A DNA stretch of 64,000 nt from UBA5109 sp963975155 (GTDB lineage: Bacteria > Pseudomonadota > Gammaproteobacteria > Pseudomonadales > Pseudohongiellaceae): positions 62,001-126,000 of the forward strand of contig CAXBFG010000005.1 in NCBI GenBank assembly GCA_963975155.1. Reading direction: 5' to 3'. The translations under genes and the position numbers were made by a program. Each line of letters opens with the position of its first letter. Within the stretch, counting starts at the first letter, position 1. Under the pieces are notes generated by a model that searched no databases, was not told where the DNA came from, and was given only the letters and a program-made list of their open reading frames with translations. Positions 51,232-60,256 of this stretch are shown piece after piece.

Positions 51232-53253
51232 TCATAACTCATGAAATATTTTTACTTTTGTCATGATGGCTTCGCTTTGGCTTCTTACAAAGGAATTTGT
51301 CAGATGCTGGTCATCCCGGAAAACGACCAGGCCATTCAGTTCGGCACGACATTTATGCTGAGGGCAAACGAGTGAATTTAAATCAAGAATATAAGCATTT
51401 TTAAAGTCTGCGGCAGCAGTACTGATAGCAGAAAGCATGATGTCATCAGTATTTTCTTCATGCTCAAAAACACAGTCATTGAAACGGGAAAAAAGATCAG
51501 GCTGCCAGTTTTGGCGAGCGAGACATGCCGGACCATCAAGTGGTAATTTTTCAGTTCCGCGAATAATAAAGACACTTTTGCTGACTGGTGTTAAAGCGCT
51601 GAGTATTCTGCTGGTTCCATTCTGCCATTGTTCCGCAGAAAAATTATAACCACTCTGGCTGCCAATAAAGACCAGTTCAGGTTGAATATCACTTATACGT
51701 TTAAGGGCTTCATCTCGCCATATTGAACATACTTCATAAATGGAGCCGATCCGGGCATAAAAAATTTCTTCATCGACGATTGGGCAGGAAGATTTGGTCA
51801 GGACGATGAATTGCCAGCCTGCATTTACCAATGGTTCAGCCAATCCGCTAAACCATTGCACGCCGATACTATCGCCAATCAACACGGCCTTGCGTTCTGC
51901 ATTGTCATCACCAAAGGTACAGGCGAGTATTCTTGCATCCGAAAACCAGTCATCACACCCCATGGCATAAATTGCCGGCAGCTGTGATCGGGCCTGTAAA
52001 AACCTGCTTTGCTCTGCTTGCGCAGCAATATTGGTGCTTTTTATTTCCCAGCCTTTGATGGCAGCTACTGCAGTGCCCATAAAAAAAAGAGCCAGAAAAA
52101 CTGTCATGACAGGGCGCAGTGTAAATTGTCGGTAATGCCTCAGCGGTGACTCAATCAGAATGTAGGTGCACTGAGCAAGAATCAAAGAAACTGCGAGCAG
52201 ACTGATTTTCATTGTCAATCCACTGTCTGGAAACAGGCTTGCACCGAATAACAGGATGGGCCAGTGCCACAAATACCAGGAGTAGGAAAGGTCGCCGATT
52301 TTTTGTAAGCAGCTAACTGAAAGTACTCGATTTACCAGGGTTGAGACAGGTGCCAGACCACTATATAAAAGCAGGGCTGCGCCGGTGGTGGGAAGTAAAG
52401 CATTCAGGCCTGGATAGACTTGCTCGCCATCAAGATAAAGCATAGTAACTGCGATCATGCTGATGCCCAAATAGGACATTATGGTGTAGTGTTTTGCGGT
52501 CTGTATATTTTTGGGCAATGCTATTTTTCCATCAGCCAGTAAAAATATTATGCCTCCCAGGGCGAATTGCCAGGCCCGGGCAGGCATCAGATAAAAGGCA
52601 AGCAGTGGTGCCATATAGGACCAGTAAATACAGATCAGCAAACTCACGAAAAAAATAAAAGCTAATCCTATAGATAGATTATGCTGCCTGTTAACCACTT
52701 CATTCAGTGTGGAATTTTTTTGCAATAAAAATGCAAAAATGAGCAATGGCCAAATCAGGTAGAACTGTTCCTCTACTGCCAGTGACCAGGTATGTAAGAA
52801 AAGATTACCAGTGCTTTGCGTGGAAAAATAATCAAAATCAGAGAAACTGAAATACACATTACTAAGCCAGAGTGGCACAGTGAATGCAGCCTGGGACTGT
52901 GAACTTTGTTCAAAAGGCGCATAAATATAATAGGCGAGTAGTGAGGTGCCGAGCACCACAGTCAGCAAGGCGGGCAGGAGACGTTTGAATCGGCGTGCAT
53001 AAAATTGCAGGAAATCTATACGGTGATTTGAATCAGCTTCCTTAATAAGGAGTCCGCTGATCAGATATCCCGACAGCACGAAAAATATATCAACGCCTAT
53101 GTAGCCTCCGGCAAAGCCTGGGATGCCGGCATGACTGCCTACCACGAGAAGAATGGCGAGGGCTCTCATACCCTGTATATCTGGTCTGAAGCCTAGATGA
53201 ACATTGCTGGAAGTCTGGCTTCCTGTGGCTGATGAGCTCTTCTTGCTTTGCAT
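51232..53253 (-). CDS. OafA/YrhL-type acyltransferase with SGNH domain
   Basis: The N-terminal acyltransferase-3 domain (about 15-375, ten membrane helices) opens with FRPDIQGMRALAILLVVGSH, where the histidine is the expected catalytic residue, and has IGVDIFFVLSGYLISGLL. The C-terminal extracytoplasmic SGNH domain starts near residue 420 and has VLIGDSIGVQW as its GDS block. Such proteins O-acetylate O-antigen, peptidoglycan or capsule. Length is 673 residues. It is 55 bases upstream of the aminotransferase gene on the same strand. Confidence 0.88.
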   Translation of the reverse strand: MQSKKSSSATGSQTSSNVHLGFRPDIQGMRALAILLVVGSHAGIPGFAGGYIGVDIFFVLSGYLISGLLIKEADSNHRIDFLQFYARRFKRLLPALLTVVLGTSLLAYYIYAPFEQSSQSQAAFTVPLWLSNVYFSFSDFDYFSTQSTGNLFLHTWSLAVEEQFYLIWPLLIFAFLLQKNSTLNEVVNRQHNLSIGLAFIFFVSLLICIYWSYMAPLLAFYLMPARAWQFALGGIIFLLADGKIALPKNIQTAKHYTIMSYLGISMIAVTMLYLDGEQVYPGLNALLPTTGAALLLYSGLAPVSTLVNRVLSVSCLQKIGDLSYSWYLWHWPILLFGASLFPDSGLTMKISLLAVSLILAQCTYILIESPLRHYRQFTLRPVMTVFLALFFMGTAVAAIKGWEIKSTNIAAQAEQSRFLQARSQLPAIYAMGCDDWFSDARILACTFGDDNAERKAVLIGDSIGVQWFSGLAEPLVNAGWQFIVLTKSSCPIVDEEIFYARIGSIYEVCSIWRDEALKRISDIQPELVFIGSQSGYNFSAEQWQNGTSRILSALTPVSKSVFIIRGTEKLPLDGPACLARQNWQPDLFSRFNDCVFEHEENTDDIMLSAISTAAADFKNAYILDLNSLVCPQHKCRAELNGLVVFRDDQHLTNSFVRSQSEAIMTKVKIFHEL

Positions 53254-53396
53254 TATTTATCTACTTCACTGTGGCAGGAATTTAGCATGACATAGCTGTT
53301 TTACTGGTACAAGCCAAGTATGGAAAACTGTGATTGACATAGAAAAATTCACAACGGAAGGCTAGCCAGTTGTGGTTATGATTGTGAGTAAATTAG

Positions 53397-54233
53397 TCAG
53401 ATAAAGCGCATGGAGAAATCGATAGCCCGGCAGTTTTTTGTTAATGCGCCGATTGAAATGTAATCAACGCCTGTCTCGGCTACTGCAACAACACTTTCAT
53501 CATTATATCCACCCGAGGCTTCCAGCAAGGCCCTGCCGTTATTCTGTGCCACAGCTTCTTGCAGGTTTTCGAGTGTAAAATTGTCCAGCATGACGGTATC
53601 TGCGCCGGCCTTAAGTGCCGTTTCGAGTTGCTGCAGATTTTCAACTTCTATTTCAACAGGTTTAGCTGAATCAAAACGACGTGCCTGGGCTATTGCTTCG
53701 CTTATGCCTCCACAGGCACTAATATGATTTTCCTTAAGCAGAAAAGCATCGTACAAACCCAGGCGATGATTGTAGCAACGCCCCTGTAAGACAGCATATT
53801 TTTGTGCGAGCCTTAAACCGGGAATGGTTTTGCGGGTATCCAGAATTTTTACCGGAGTATGTTTAACAAGTTCTGCATAATAACGGGCGACAGTAGCTGT
53901 TCCTGATAACACCTGTAGAAAATTCAGCGCTGTACGTTCAGCACTGAGAATATTTTTAGCTGAACCATAGGCCTTGAAAACTATGTCATTTGGCATGCAT
54001 TCAGCGCCTTCTGCTATTAGCCATTCAAGGCTGATGGCAGGGTCGAGCTGACGAAAAACTTCGTCCACCCAGGGTTGCCCGCATATCACCGCAGTTTCAC
54101 GGCAAATCACCTCAGCCTGAGCTAGTTCTTCTTCAGGAATCAGGGAAACACTGATGTCGCCGCTGCCGATATCTTCTTGCAATGCATTACGTACGTTGCT
54201 GCGCAGGTCTTCGAAGAATAGGCTGTCAGTCAT
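53397..54233 (-). CDS. nadC: Nicotinate-nucleotide pyrophosphorylase (quinolinate PRTase)
   Basis: NadC makes nicotinate mononucleotide from quinolinate and PRPP in NAD synthesis. ALQEDIGSGDIS, RTALNFLQVLSGTAT, DTRKTIPGLRLAQKYAV, GRCYNHRLGLYDAFLLKENH and the late EASGGYNDESV are all signature segments. I use the ATG at 54233 (278 residues), which has GAGA upstream at normal spacing; an ATG ten codons earlier has no support. It is divergent from ampD with about 60 bases between, as in Pseudomonas. Confidence 0.96.
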   Translation of the reverse strand: MTDSLFFEDLRSNVRNALQEDIGSGDISVSLIPEEELAQAEVICRETAVICGQPWVDEVFRQLDPAISLEWLIAEGAECMPNDIVFKAYGSAKNILSAERTALNFLQVLSGTATVARYYAELVKHTPVKILDTRKTIPGLRLAQKYAVLQGRCYNHRLGLYDAFLLKENHISACGGISEAIAQARRFDSAKPVEIEVENLQQLETALKAGADTVMLDNFTLENLQEAVAQNNGRALLEASGGYNDESVVAVAETGVDYISIGALTKNCRAIDFSMRFI

Positions 54234-54296
54234 ATGAGTCTCTTTTGAACTGTAATCCGGCATTATAGCTTAGGATTTTTATGGTATAACACTCGC

Positions 54297-54839
54297 ATGA
54301 AGATTATCGAACACCGCCTGGATTCCGCCCGGCAAATTGATTCCCCCAACTGCTGTGCCAGAACAGGCAATGAAATCAGTTTACTGGTGATTCACAATAT
54401 CAGTTTACCGCCAGATCAATTTGGCGGGCCCTATATCAGTGAGCTTTTCTGTAATCAGCTGGATTGTAGTGAGCATGAGTTTTTTGCTGAACTGGCAGAT
54501 TTGAAAGTATCTGCACACTTATTGATTAGAAGAGATGGTGAATTAATACAGTTTGTACCTTTTAATCTGCAAGCCTGGCATGCCGGTTTATCCAGTTTTG
54601 AGGGGCGTGATAAGTGCAATGAATACTCGATAGGCATAGAGCTTGAAGGTAGTGATCATGTAAAGTTTACCGATGCACAATACCAGCGCTTGATCGAAGT
54701 TAGCGAGTTACTAATGGAGAGTTATCCGGAACTAAATGTACAGCGGATAGTGGGTCATTCTGATATAGCTCCGCAGAGAAAAACCGACCCTGGGCCGCAT
54801 TTTGACTGGCAGTTTTACCGCCAGGCATTGAGCGGATAA
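54297..54839 (+). CDS. ampD: 1,6-anhydro-MurNAc-L-alanine amidase AmpD
   Basis: AmpD cleaves the stem peptide from anhydro-muropeptides in the cytoplasm during cell-wall recycling, and so keeps ampC-type beta-lactamases repressed. It is an amidase_2 zinc enzyme: LLVIHNISLPPDQFGG with the first histidine, QAWHAGLSSFEGRDKCNEYSIGIELEG, and VGHSDIAPQRKTDPGPHFDW with the remaining ligands. No signal peptide. Length is 180 residues, as in E. coli. Confidence 0.97.
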   Translation: MKIIEHRLDSARQIDSPNCCARTGNEISLLVIHNISLPPDQFGGPYISELFCNQLDCSEHEFFAELADLKVSAHLLIRRDGELIQFVPFNLQAWHAGLSSFEGRDKCNEYSIGIELEGSDHVKFTDAQYQRLIEVSELLMESYPELNVQRIVGHSDIAPQRKTDPGPHFDWQFYRQALSG

Positions 54840-54911
54840 AATGCCAAACTACAAAGCTATCTAACTGATATATAAAGAAATAAAATTTAAGGTTCCGGTA
54901 AGTATGCATAT

Positions 54912-54930
54912 TATGTAGTAATACTACATA
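54912..54930. promoter_or_regulatory. Palindromic operator 1 upstream of aceE
   Basis: TATGTAGTA and TACTACATA are perfect 9-base arms around a single A. The core TGTAG-N5-CTACA recurs 71 bases downstream. It resembles the HexR consensus (TGTAAT-N3-ATTACA) with one symmetrical change, so an RpiR- or GntR-type regulator is likely. Confidence 0.6.
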
Positions 54931-54984
54931 AATAAAGTGTTTGACTGGAAATTTGCCAGATATTTCAGTAGAATTGCGCGCACT

Positions 54985-54999
54985 TGTAGCTTTACTACA
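54985..54999. promoter_or_regulatory. Palindromic operator 2 upstream of aceE
   Basis: TGTAG, CTTTA, CTACA repeats the arms of the operator at 54912. It lies 33 bases before the aceE start and downstream of a TAGAAT hexamer (54969-54974) that may be the -10 box, so binding here would block elongation or initiation. Confidence 0.5.
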
Positions 55000-55032
55000 G
55001 ATTAAATAATTATAAAGCCCAGAGAATTCAAC

Positions 55033-57714
55033 ATGTCAGAGAGTACAAAAGATATTGATCAACAAGAAACCCAGGAATGGGTAGATTCCATTGCTTCGGT
55101 CATCAAGAACCAGGGTCTGGAAAGAGCACAGTTTCTGTTTAAAAGTCTGATCAATAAAGCCACTGAAGCTGGCGATCCGCTGCCACCAGATACTCTTATC
55201 ACTCCATATCGCAATACTCTGCCGGTCTCTGCCGAAGAAAAAATGCCCGGCGACATGTTCATGGAAAGAAGCATTCGAGGCATTGTTCGCTGGAATGCCA
55301 TGGCCATGGTCATGCGCGCGAATCAACTGGATCTCGAGTTAGGCGGCCATATTTCATCTTTTGCATCCAGCGCGACACTATACGATGTCGGGTTTAATTA
55401 TTTTTTCCGTGGTGAAACTGAAAATCAAATGGCGGACCTGGTGTTTTTCCAGGGGCATTCATCTCCCGGAATATATTCACGTTCTTATCTGGAAGGACGC
55501 TTGACCGAAGATCAGCTTAATCATTTCCGACAGGAAGTTGACGGTAACGGCCTGTCGTCCTATCCGCATCCACACCTGATGCCTGATTACTGGCAGTTTC
55601 CCACCGTCTCAATGGGGCTGGGGCCGATACAGGCTATTTATCAGGCTCATGTAATGAAATATCTGGATAATCGTGGTCAGGTCAAACTGGGTGATCGCCA
55701 GATCTGGGCCTTTCTTGGCGACGGCGAATGTGATGAGCCGGAATCTCTGGGCGCGATCAGTCTGGCAGGCCGTGAAAAACTCGGCAATCTCAACTTTGTA
55801 ATTAACTGTAATTTACAGCGCCTGGATGGACCGGTCAGGGGTAATGGAAAAATTATTCAGGAACTCGAAGGCATCTTCCGCGGTGCTGGCTGGAATGTGA
55901 TTAAAGTGGTCTGGGGCAGGCATTGGGATGCGTTGTTGGCGAAAGATACCGATGGGATTCTGCAGCGACGCATGGATGAAGTCGTGGATGGTGAATACCA
56001 GACTTATGTGAGCCGGGGCGGAGACTATACCCGCGAACATTTCTTCGGCAAAAGTCCGGAATTGTTGAAGATGGTCGAACACCTTTCCGACGACGATATC
56101 ATGAACCTGAACCGCGGCGGGCATGATCCATTTAAAATTTATGCGGCCTATAAAGAAGCCGTGGATACCACTGACAGACCCACTGTAATACTCGCGAAAA
56201 CCGTAAAGGGCTATGCTTTTTCATCAGTTGAAGCACAGAATCCGGCACATAACACCAAGAAACTAAGTCTAGATAGTTTAAAAGCTTTCCGGGATCGCTT
56301 TGGTATTCCAATACCGGATGACAAGCTGGAAAAGGTTCCCTTCTACAGGCCAGCAGAAGACAGCCCGGAAATGATCTATATGCGCAAGCGCCGTGAAATC
56401 CTGGGTGGCGTGGTACCGCAGCGAAGAAAGCAGAGCTCCAAACTTGAAACGCCACCCTTAAGTGACTTTGCTTCTATCACAGCAGGCACCGGTGACCGGG
56501 AAATTTCGACCACTATGGCCTTTGTACGATTGCTTTCTGGTCTGGTGAAAGACAAGAAGATCGGTCAGCAGATTGTGCCTATTGTTCCTGATGAGGCACG
56601 CACCTTCGGTATGGAAGGCATGTTTCGACAGATCGGGATTTACTCGGCACTTGGTCAACTCTATGATCCGGCCGACTCCGGTCAGGTGATGTATTACCGT
56701 GAAGATGTCAAAGGACAGATTCTGGAAGAGGGTATTAATGAACCTGGTGCCATGTCATCTTTTCTGGCAGCAGCGACTTCCTACAGTGTGCATAATTATC
56801 CGCTGATTCCTTTTTATATTTATTACTCCATGTTTGGATTCCAGCGCGTGGGTGATTTGTGCTGGGCTGCCGGAGACCTGCATGCAAGAGGCTTTCTGGT
56901 TGGTGGAACAGCTGGTCGTACCACATTAAATGGTGAGGGCCTGCAGCATCAGGATGGGCACAGTCATATTATGGCAAATTCCATTCCCAATTGTGTCACC
57001 TACGATCCTACCTATGCTTATGAACTAGCCGTCATTATCCAGGACGGAATGCGGCGCATGTATCAGGAAGATGAAAGTGTGTTTTATTACATCACGACGA
57101 TGAATGAAAACTACGTGCAGCCTGATATGCCTAAAGGTTGTGAAGAAGGCATTATCAAAGGTATGTACCTCCTGGAGGATGGAGACAGCAAAGCCTATAA
57201 AGTCAGCTCCAAGGATAAACTGCGGGTTCGCCTCTTAGGCAGTGGAACGATTCTTCGGGAAGTCAGGGCTGCGGCGGAAATGCTCCGCAAGGACTATAAA
57301 GTTGCCGTTGATGTCTGGAGTACGCCCAGTTTTAATGAGCTGGCCCGAAATGGTCAGGCTGTGGAACGCTGGAATATGCTGCATCCTGAAGCTGAACCTA
57401 AAATATCTTACGTTGAAGAATGCTTGTCCAGGCAGGAAGGGCCGGTAATTGTTTCTACAGATTATATGAAACTTTATGGTGAACAGATCAGGGCATTTGT
57501 ACCTGCTCCCTTTAAGGTTCTTGGTACAGATGGATTTGGGCGTAGTGATGGCAGGCAAAAGCTCAGGCATTTCTTTGAAGTGGATAGAAACTTTATAGTA
57601 CTGGCTGCGCTTACTGAGCTGGCCAAAGCAGGTAAGATTGAACGCACAGTAGTTAGCAAGGCGATCAAGTCGTTGAAACTGGATCCGGAAAAAATCAATC
57701 CGGTCTTATTATAG
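55033..57714 (+). CDS. aceE: Pyruvate dehydrogenase E1 component (homodimeric)
   Basis: AceE decarboxylates pyruvate with thiamine diphosphate and passes the acetyl group to the lipoyl domains of E2. The ThDP motif is GDGECDEPESLG through FVINCNLQ. Other family marks are MPGDMFMERSIRG..RWNAMAMV, SSYPHPHLMPDYWQFPTVSM and GRTTLNGEGLQHQDGHSH. Length is 893 residues, near the 887 of E. coli. It precedes aceF by 64 bases, and the promoter region contains two matching palindromes. Confidence 0.98.
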   Translation: MSESTKDIDQQETQEWVDSIASVIKNQGLERAQFLFKSLINKATEAGDPLPPDTLITPYRNTLPVSAEEKMPGDMFMERSIRGIVRWNAMAMVMRANQLDLELGGHISSFASSATLYDVGFNYFFRGETENQMADLVFFQGHSSPGIYSRSYLEGRLTEDQLNHFRQEVDGNGLSSYPHPHLMPDYWQFPTVSMGLGPIQAIYQAHVMKYLDNRGQVKLGDRQIWAFLGDGECDEPESLGAISLAGREKLGNLNFVINCNLQRLDGPVRGNGKIIQELEGIFRGAGWNVIKVVWGRHWDALLAKDTDGILQRRMDEVVDGEYQTYVSRGGDYTREHFFGKSPELLKMVEHLSDDDIMNLNRGGHDPFKIYAAYKEAVDTTDRPTVILAKTVKGYAFSSVEAQNPAHNTKKLSLDSLKAFRDRFGIPIPDDKLEKVPFYRPAEDSPEMIYMRKRREILGGVVPQRRKQSSKLETPPLSDFASITAGTGDREISTTMAFVRLLSGLVKDKKIGQQIVPIVPDEARTFGMEGMFRQIGIYSALGQLYDPADSGQVMYYREDVKGQILEEGINEPGAMSSFLAAATSYSVHNYPLIPFYIYYSMFGFQRVGDLCWAAGDLHARGFLVGGTAGRTTLNGEGLQHQDGHSHIMANSIPNCVTYDPTYAYELAVIIQDGMRRMYQEDESVFYYITTMNENYVQPDMPKGCEEGIIKGMYLLEDGDSKAYKVSSKDKLRVRLLGSGTILREVRAAAEMLRKDYKVAVDVWSTPSFNELARNGQAVERWNMLHPEAEPKISYVEECLSRQEGPVIVSTDYMKLYGEQIRAFVPAPFKVLGTDGFGRSDGRQKLRHFFEVDRNFIVLAALTELAKAGKIERTVVSKAIKSLKLDPEKINPVLL

Positions 57715-57778
57715 AGATTGCTACAGCAATAATTTACAAGACACAGAATCAGATATTGAATATTAGGAGCAAACAATA

Positions 57779-59530
57779 GTGGCCCTGGCAAAAATAAGCA
57801 TCCCGGATTTAGGTGAATCAGAAGCCGTTGAAGTTATTGAGGTGCTGGTTTCTCCTGGTGATGAGATTCAGGAGAATGATTCCTTGCTGGTGCTCGAAAC
57901 CGATAAAGCCGCCATGGAGATTCCCGCAACCAGCGCAGGAATTGTCAAAGAGGTTTTGGTAAAAGTGGGCGACATGGTCAGTCAGGGCGATGAAATTGTT
58001 GTGCTGGAAAGCGTGACTGGCAGTGCGGAAAAACCTGCAGAAAACCAAAACAAACAACAAGAAAATGCTTCGGCAAAATCAGCCGGCAAAGCCGAAGATA
58101 ACACTGAAGAAAAAGCGGCTGACAAAGTGAGTGAAAAATCTGCTAACACCACGGCGACCAGCAGCGTAAAAAATCCGTCAACTGCCGCGACACAGACTCA
58201 GGATATTGTAGTACCCGATCTTGGTAGCGAAGATGCGGTGGAAGTTATAGATGTATTGGTAGCTGTTGGCGATGAGATCAGTGTTGACGATGGTTTGCTG
58301 ACATTGGAAACCGACAAGGCTGCACTGGATGTGCCAGCTCCTTTTAGTGGAAAAGTTACCGCTATTAAGGTCAAGGTTGGCGATAAGGTTTCCACTGGCA
58401 CAGTCATCATGTCTGCAGAAACAGTCGCAACAGCAGAGCTTAGTTCAGCACAGTCAGTAGAAACAGCAAGCAAGCCAGCAACAGAAACAGTAGTAAAATC
58501 CGACGAAAAAGCATCAAAACCGGACAGCCAGGCAGGCTCCGCTCAGCAAAATTCAGACACCACTACCAGCCAGACTCAAGAGACAGTAACAACAACAGCA
58601 ACTACGACCCGTAATGACAATTCAGAGGTATATGCCGGACCGGCAGTTAGAAAACTGGCTCGGGAACTGGGCGTAAATCTGTCGCTGGTTACAGGTACTG
58701 GCACAAAAAACCGTATTCTGAAAGAAGATGTTCATGAATTTGTGAAAAGTGTTCTGCAGCAAGGTGGGGCTCCGGCTGGTGCAGGCGGAGCCTTTGGTTT
58801 GCCAACAATGAAAGATATAGATTTCAGCCAGTTTGGTGAAATCGAAGAAGTGGAAAGAAGCAAGCTGCATCAGGTAACGGCACGTAATATGGCCCAGAAC
58901 TGGTTGTTGGTGCCACATGTTACCCAGTTTGAAGAAGCCGATGTAACTGATCTGGAAAGCTTCAGGGAAGCACAGAAAGCATTGGCGGAAAAGAAGGGCA
59001 TTAAATTATCTCCCTTGCCCTTTATTGTAAAAGCCTGCGCCCAGGCTCTGCTTGAATTTCCTCAGTTCAATGTATCCCTGCATTCATCCGGCACAAAAAT
59101 GATTCAGAAAAAATATGTCCATATCGGCGTGGCTGTGGCAACTCCTGCCGGATTGATGGTGCCAGTTGTCAAAAATGTGGATAAAAAGTCAGTGTGGGAA
59201 ATTTCTGCCGAAATTGCAGATCTCAGCGCCAAGGCGAAGGAACGTAAATTAACCAAAGATTTGATGGAAGGAGGCTGCTTCACCGTTTCCAGTCTGGGTA
59301 ATATAGGCGGTGCCGGGTTTACACCTATTGTGAATTCACCAGAAGTGGCAATACTTGGAGTTTCAAAAACAACTATTAAACCGGTCTGGATAAACAATGA
59401 ATTTGTACCGCGCATGATGCTGCCATTCTCACTGTCATATGATCATCGGGCAGTAAATGGCGTCGATGGTGGCATGTTTTGTCAGTATTTGAACAACTTG
59501 TTGAGCGATATTCGCCTGATGGTTCTTTAG
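57779..59530 (+). CDS. aceF: Pyruvate dehydrogenase E2, dihydrolipoamide acetyltransferase
   Basis: AceF forms the core of the complex and moves the acetyl group to CoA. Two lipoyl domains carry the lysines K43 (LETDKAAMEIPA) and K180 (LETDKAALDVPA). Long Ala/Thr/Ser/Glu/Lys-rich linkers follow each. The E1/E3-binding domain is at about 290-325 (AVRKLARELGV), then the catalytic domain with SYDHRAVNGVDGG near the end. GTG start with AGGAG 9 bases upstream. Length is 583 residues. No lpd (E3) gene follows, unlike E. coli. Confidence 0.98.
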   Translation: MALAKISIPDLGESEAVEVIEVLVSPGDEIQENDSLLVLETDKAAMEIPATSAGIVKEVLVKVGDMVSQGDEIVVLESVTGSAEKPAENQNKQQENASAKSAGKAEDNTEEKAADKVSEKSANTTATSSVKNPSTAATQTQDIVVPDLGSEDAVEVIDVLVAVGDEISVDDGLLTLETDKAALDVPAPFSGKVTAIKVKVGDKVSTGTVIMSAETVATAELSSAQSVETASKPATETVVKSDEKASKPDSQAGSAQQNSDTTTSQTQETVTTTATTTRNDNSEVYAGPAVRKLARELGVNLSLVTGTGTKNRILKEDVHEFVKSVLQQGGAPAGAGGAFGLPTMKDIDFSQFGEIEEVERSKLHQVTARNMAQNWLLVPHVTQFEEADVTDLESFREAQKALAEKKGIKLSPLPFIVKACAQALLEFPQFNVSLHSSGTKMIQKKYVHIGVAVATPAGLMVPVVKNVDKKSVWEISAEIADLSAKAKERKLTKDLMEGGCFTVSSLGNIGGAGFTPIVNSPEVAILGVSKTTIKPVWINNEFVPRMMLPFSLSYDHRAVNGVDGGMFCQYLNNLLSDIRLMVL

Positions 59531-59626
59531 GGGCCCATTGGTTTCAAGATAGGGCTAGGCAATTTAATTACTGGCTTTTATACTGCCCTTTCGTAGTTAC
59601 CCTTCACTTTAATGAGGACAAGCGTC

Positions 59627-60124
59627 ATGCAGCGATTAATACAACTTTTAGGGTTCTTTTTACTACTGTTTCCTGCAAGCATCCTAAGTGCGGCTGAAGC
59701 GGAATATACAACTCTCTATTTCGAGGTCGACATTGATAAACCGGCTCAGGAAGCATGGGCAAAAGTTGGTGGGTATTGCGATATTGCCGAATGGCTGGAA
59801 GTAGATTGTGTGCTCACTTCAGGTGAGGGCGGCATTGGCACCGTGCGCGAACTGGTCGGCGGCAGAGTGATTGAGATAATGGTTGCCCTTACCGATTTAT
59901 CCTACGGCTATACCCAACCGGCAGTAGAAGGAGAATTTTATAATCTGTATCACGGTTTTATGGAAATGAAACCACTCACGGCAACAAGCTCCAGGCTCCT
60001 CTACACTCTCGTTTATGACACCTCAAATTTAAATCAGGCTGATAAAGAGGCGGATATTGCAAGACGTCGGGCCATGTTCGATGGGGCTGTCCAAAACATT
60101 AAGCGAATTGCAGAAGCTCCGTAA
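59627..60124 (+). CDS. Exported SRPBCC (START/Bet v 1-like) protein
   Basis: A signal peptide (LLGFFLLLFPASILSA) is predicted to be cut near residue 20. The remaining 145 residues fit the polyketide-cyclase/START-like fold: ILVD-type start (TLYFEVDIDKPAQEAWAKVGGYCDIAEWL), TVRELVGGRVIEIMV, and a long C-terminal helix. Such proteins bind hydrophobic ligands; the ligand and role are unknown. ATG 59627 is chosen because GAGGA is 8 bases upstream; an earlier ATG at 59612 overlaps that site. Confidence 0.75.
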   Translation: MQRLIQLLGFFLLLFPASILSAAEAEYTTLYFEVDIDKPAQEAWAKVGGYCDIAEWLEVDCVLTSGEGGIGTVRELVGGRVIEIMVALTDLSYGYTQPAVEGEFYNLYHGFMEMKPLTATSSRLLYTLVYDTSNLNQADKEADIARRRAMFDGAVQNIKRIAEAP

Positions 60125-60256
60125 TACATATTTAAAAGGTCGCCAGTCCGGGTATTGGAGACTAATTTAGACTTGGCGGCAATTAAAAAGAAGATTGCCA
60201 AGCTTGATAATGCAATGCTAGATTTAATCTCCATTATTTAAACATTGGTCACCAAT

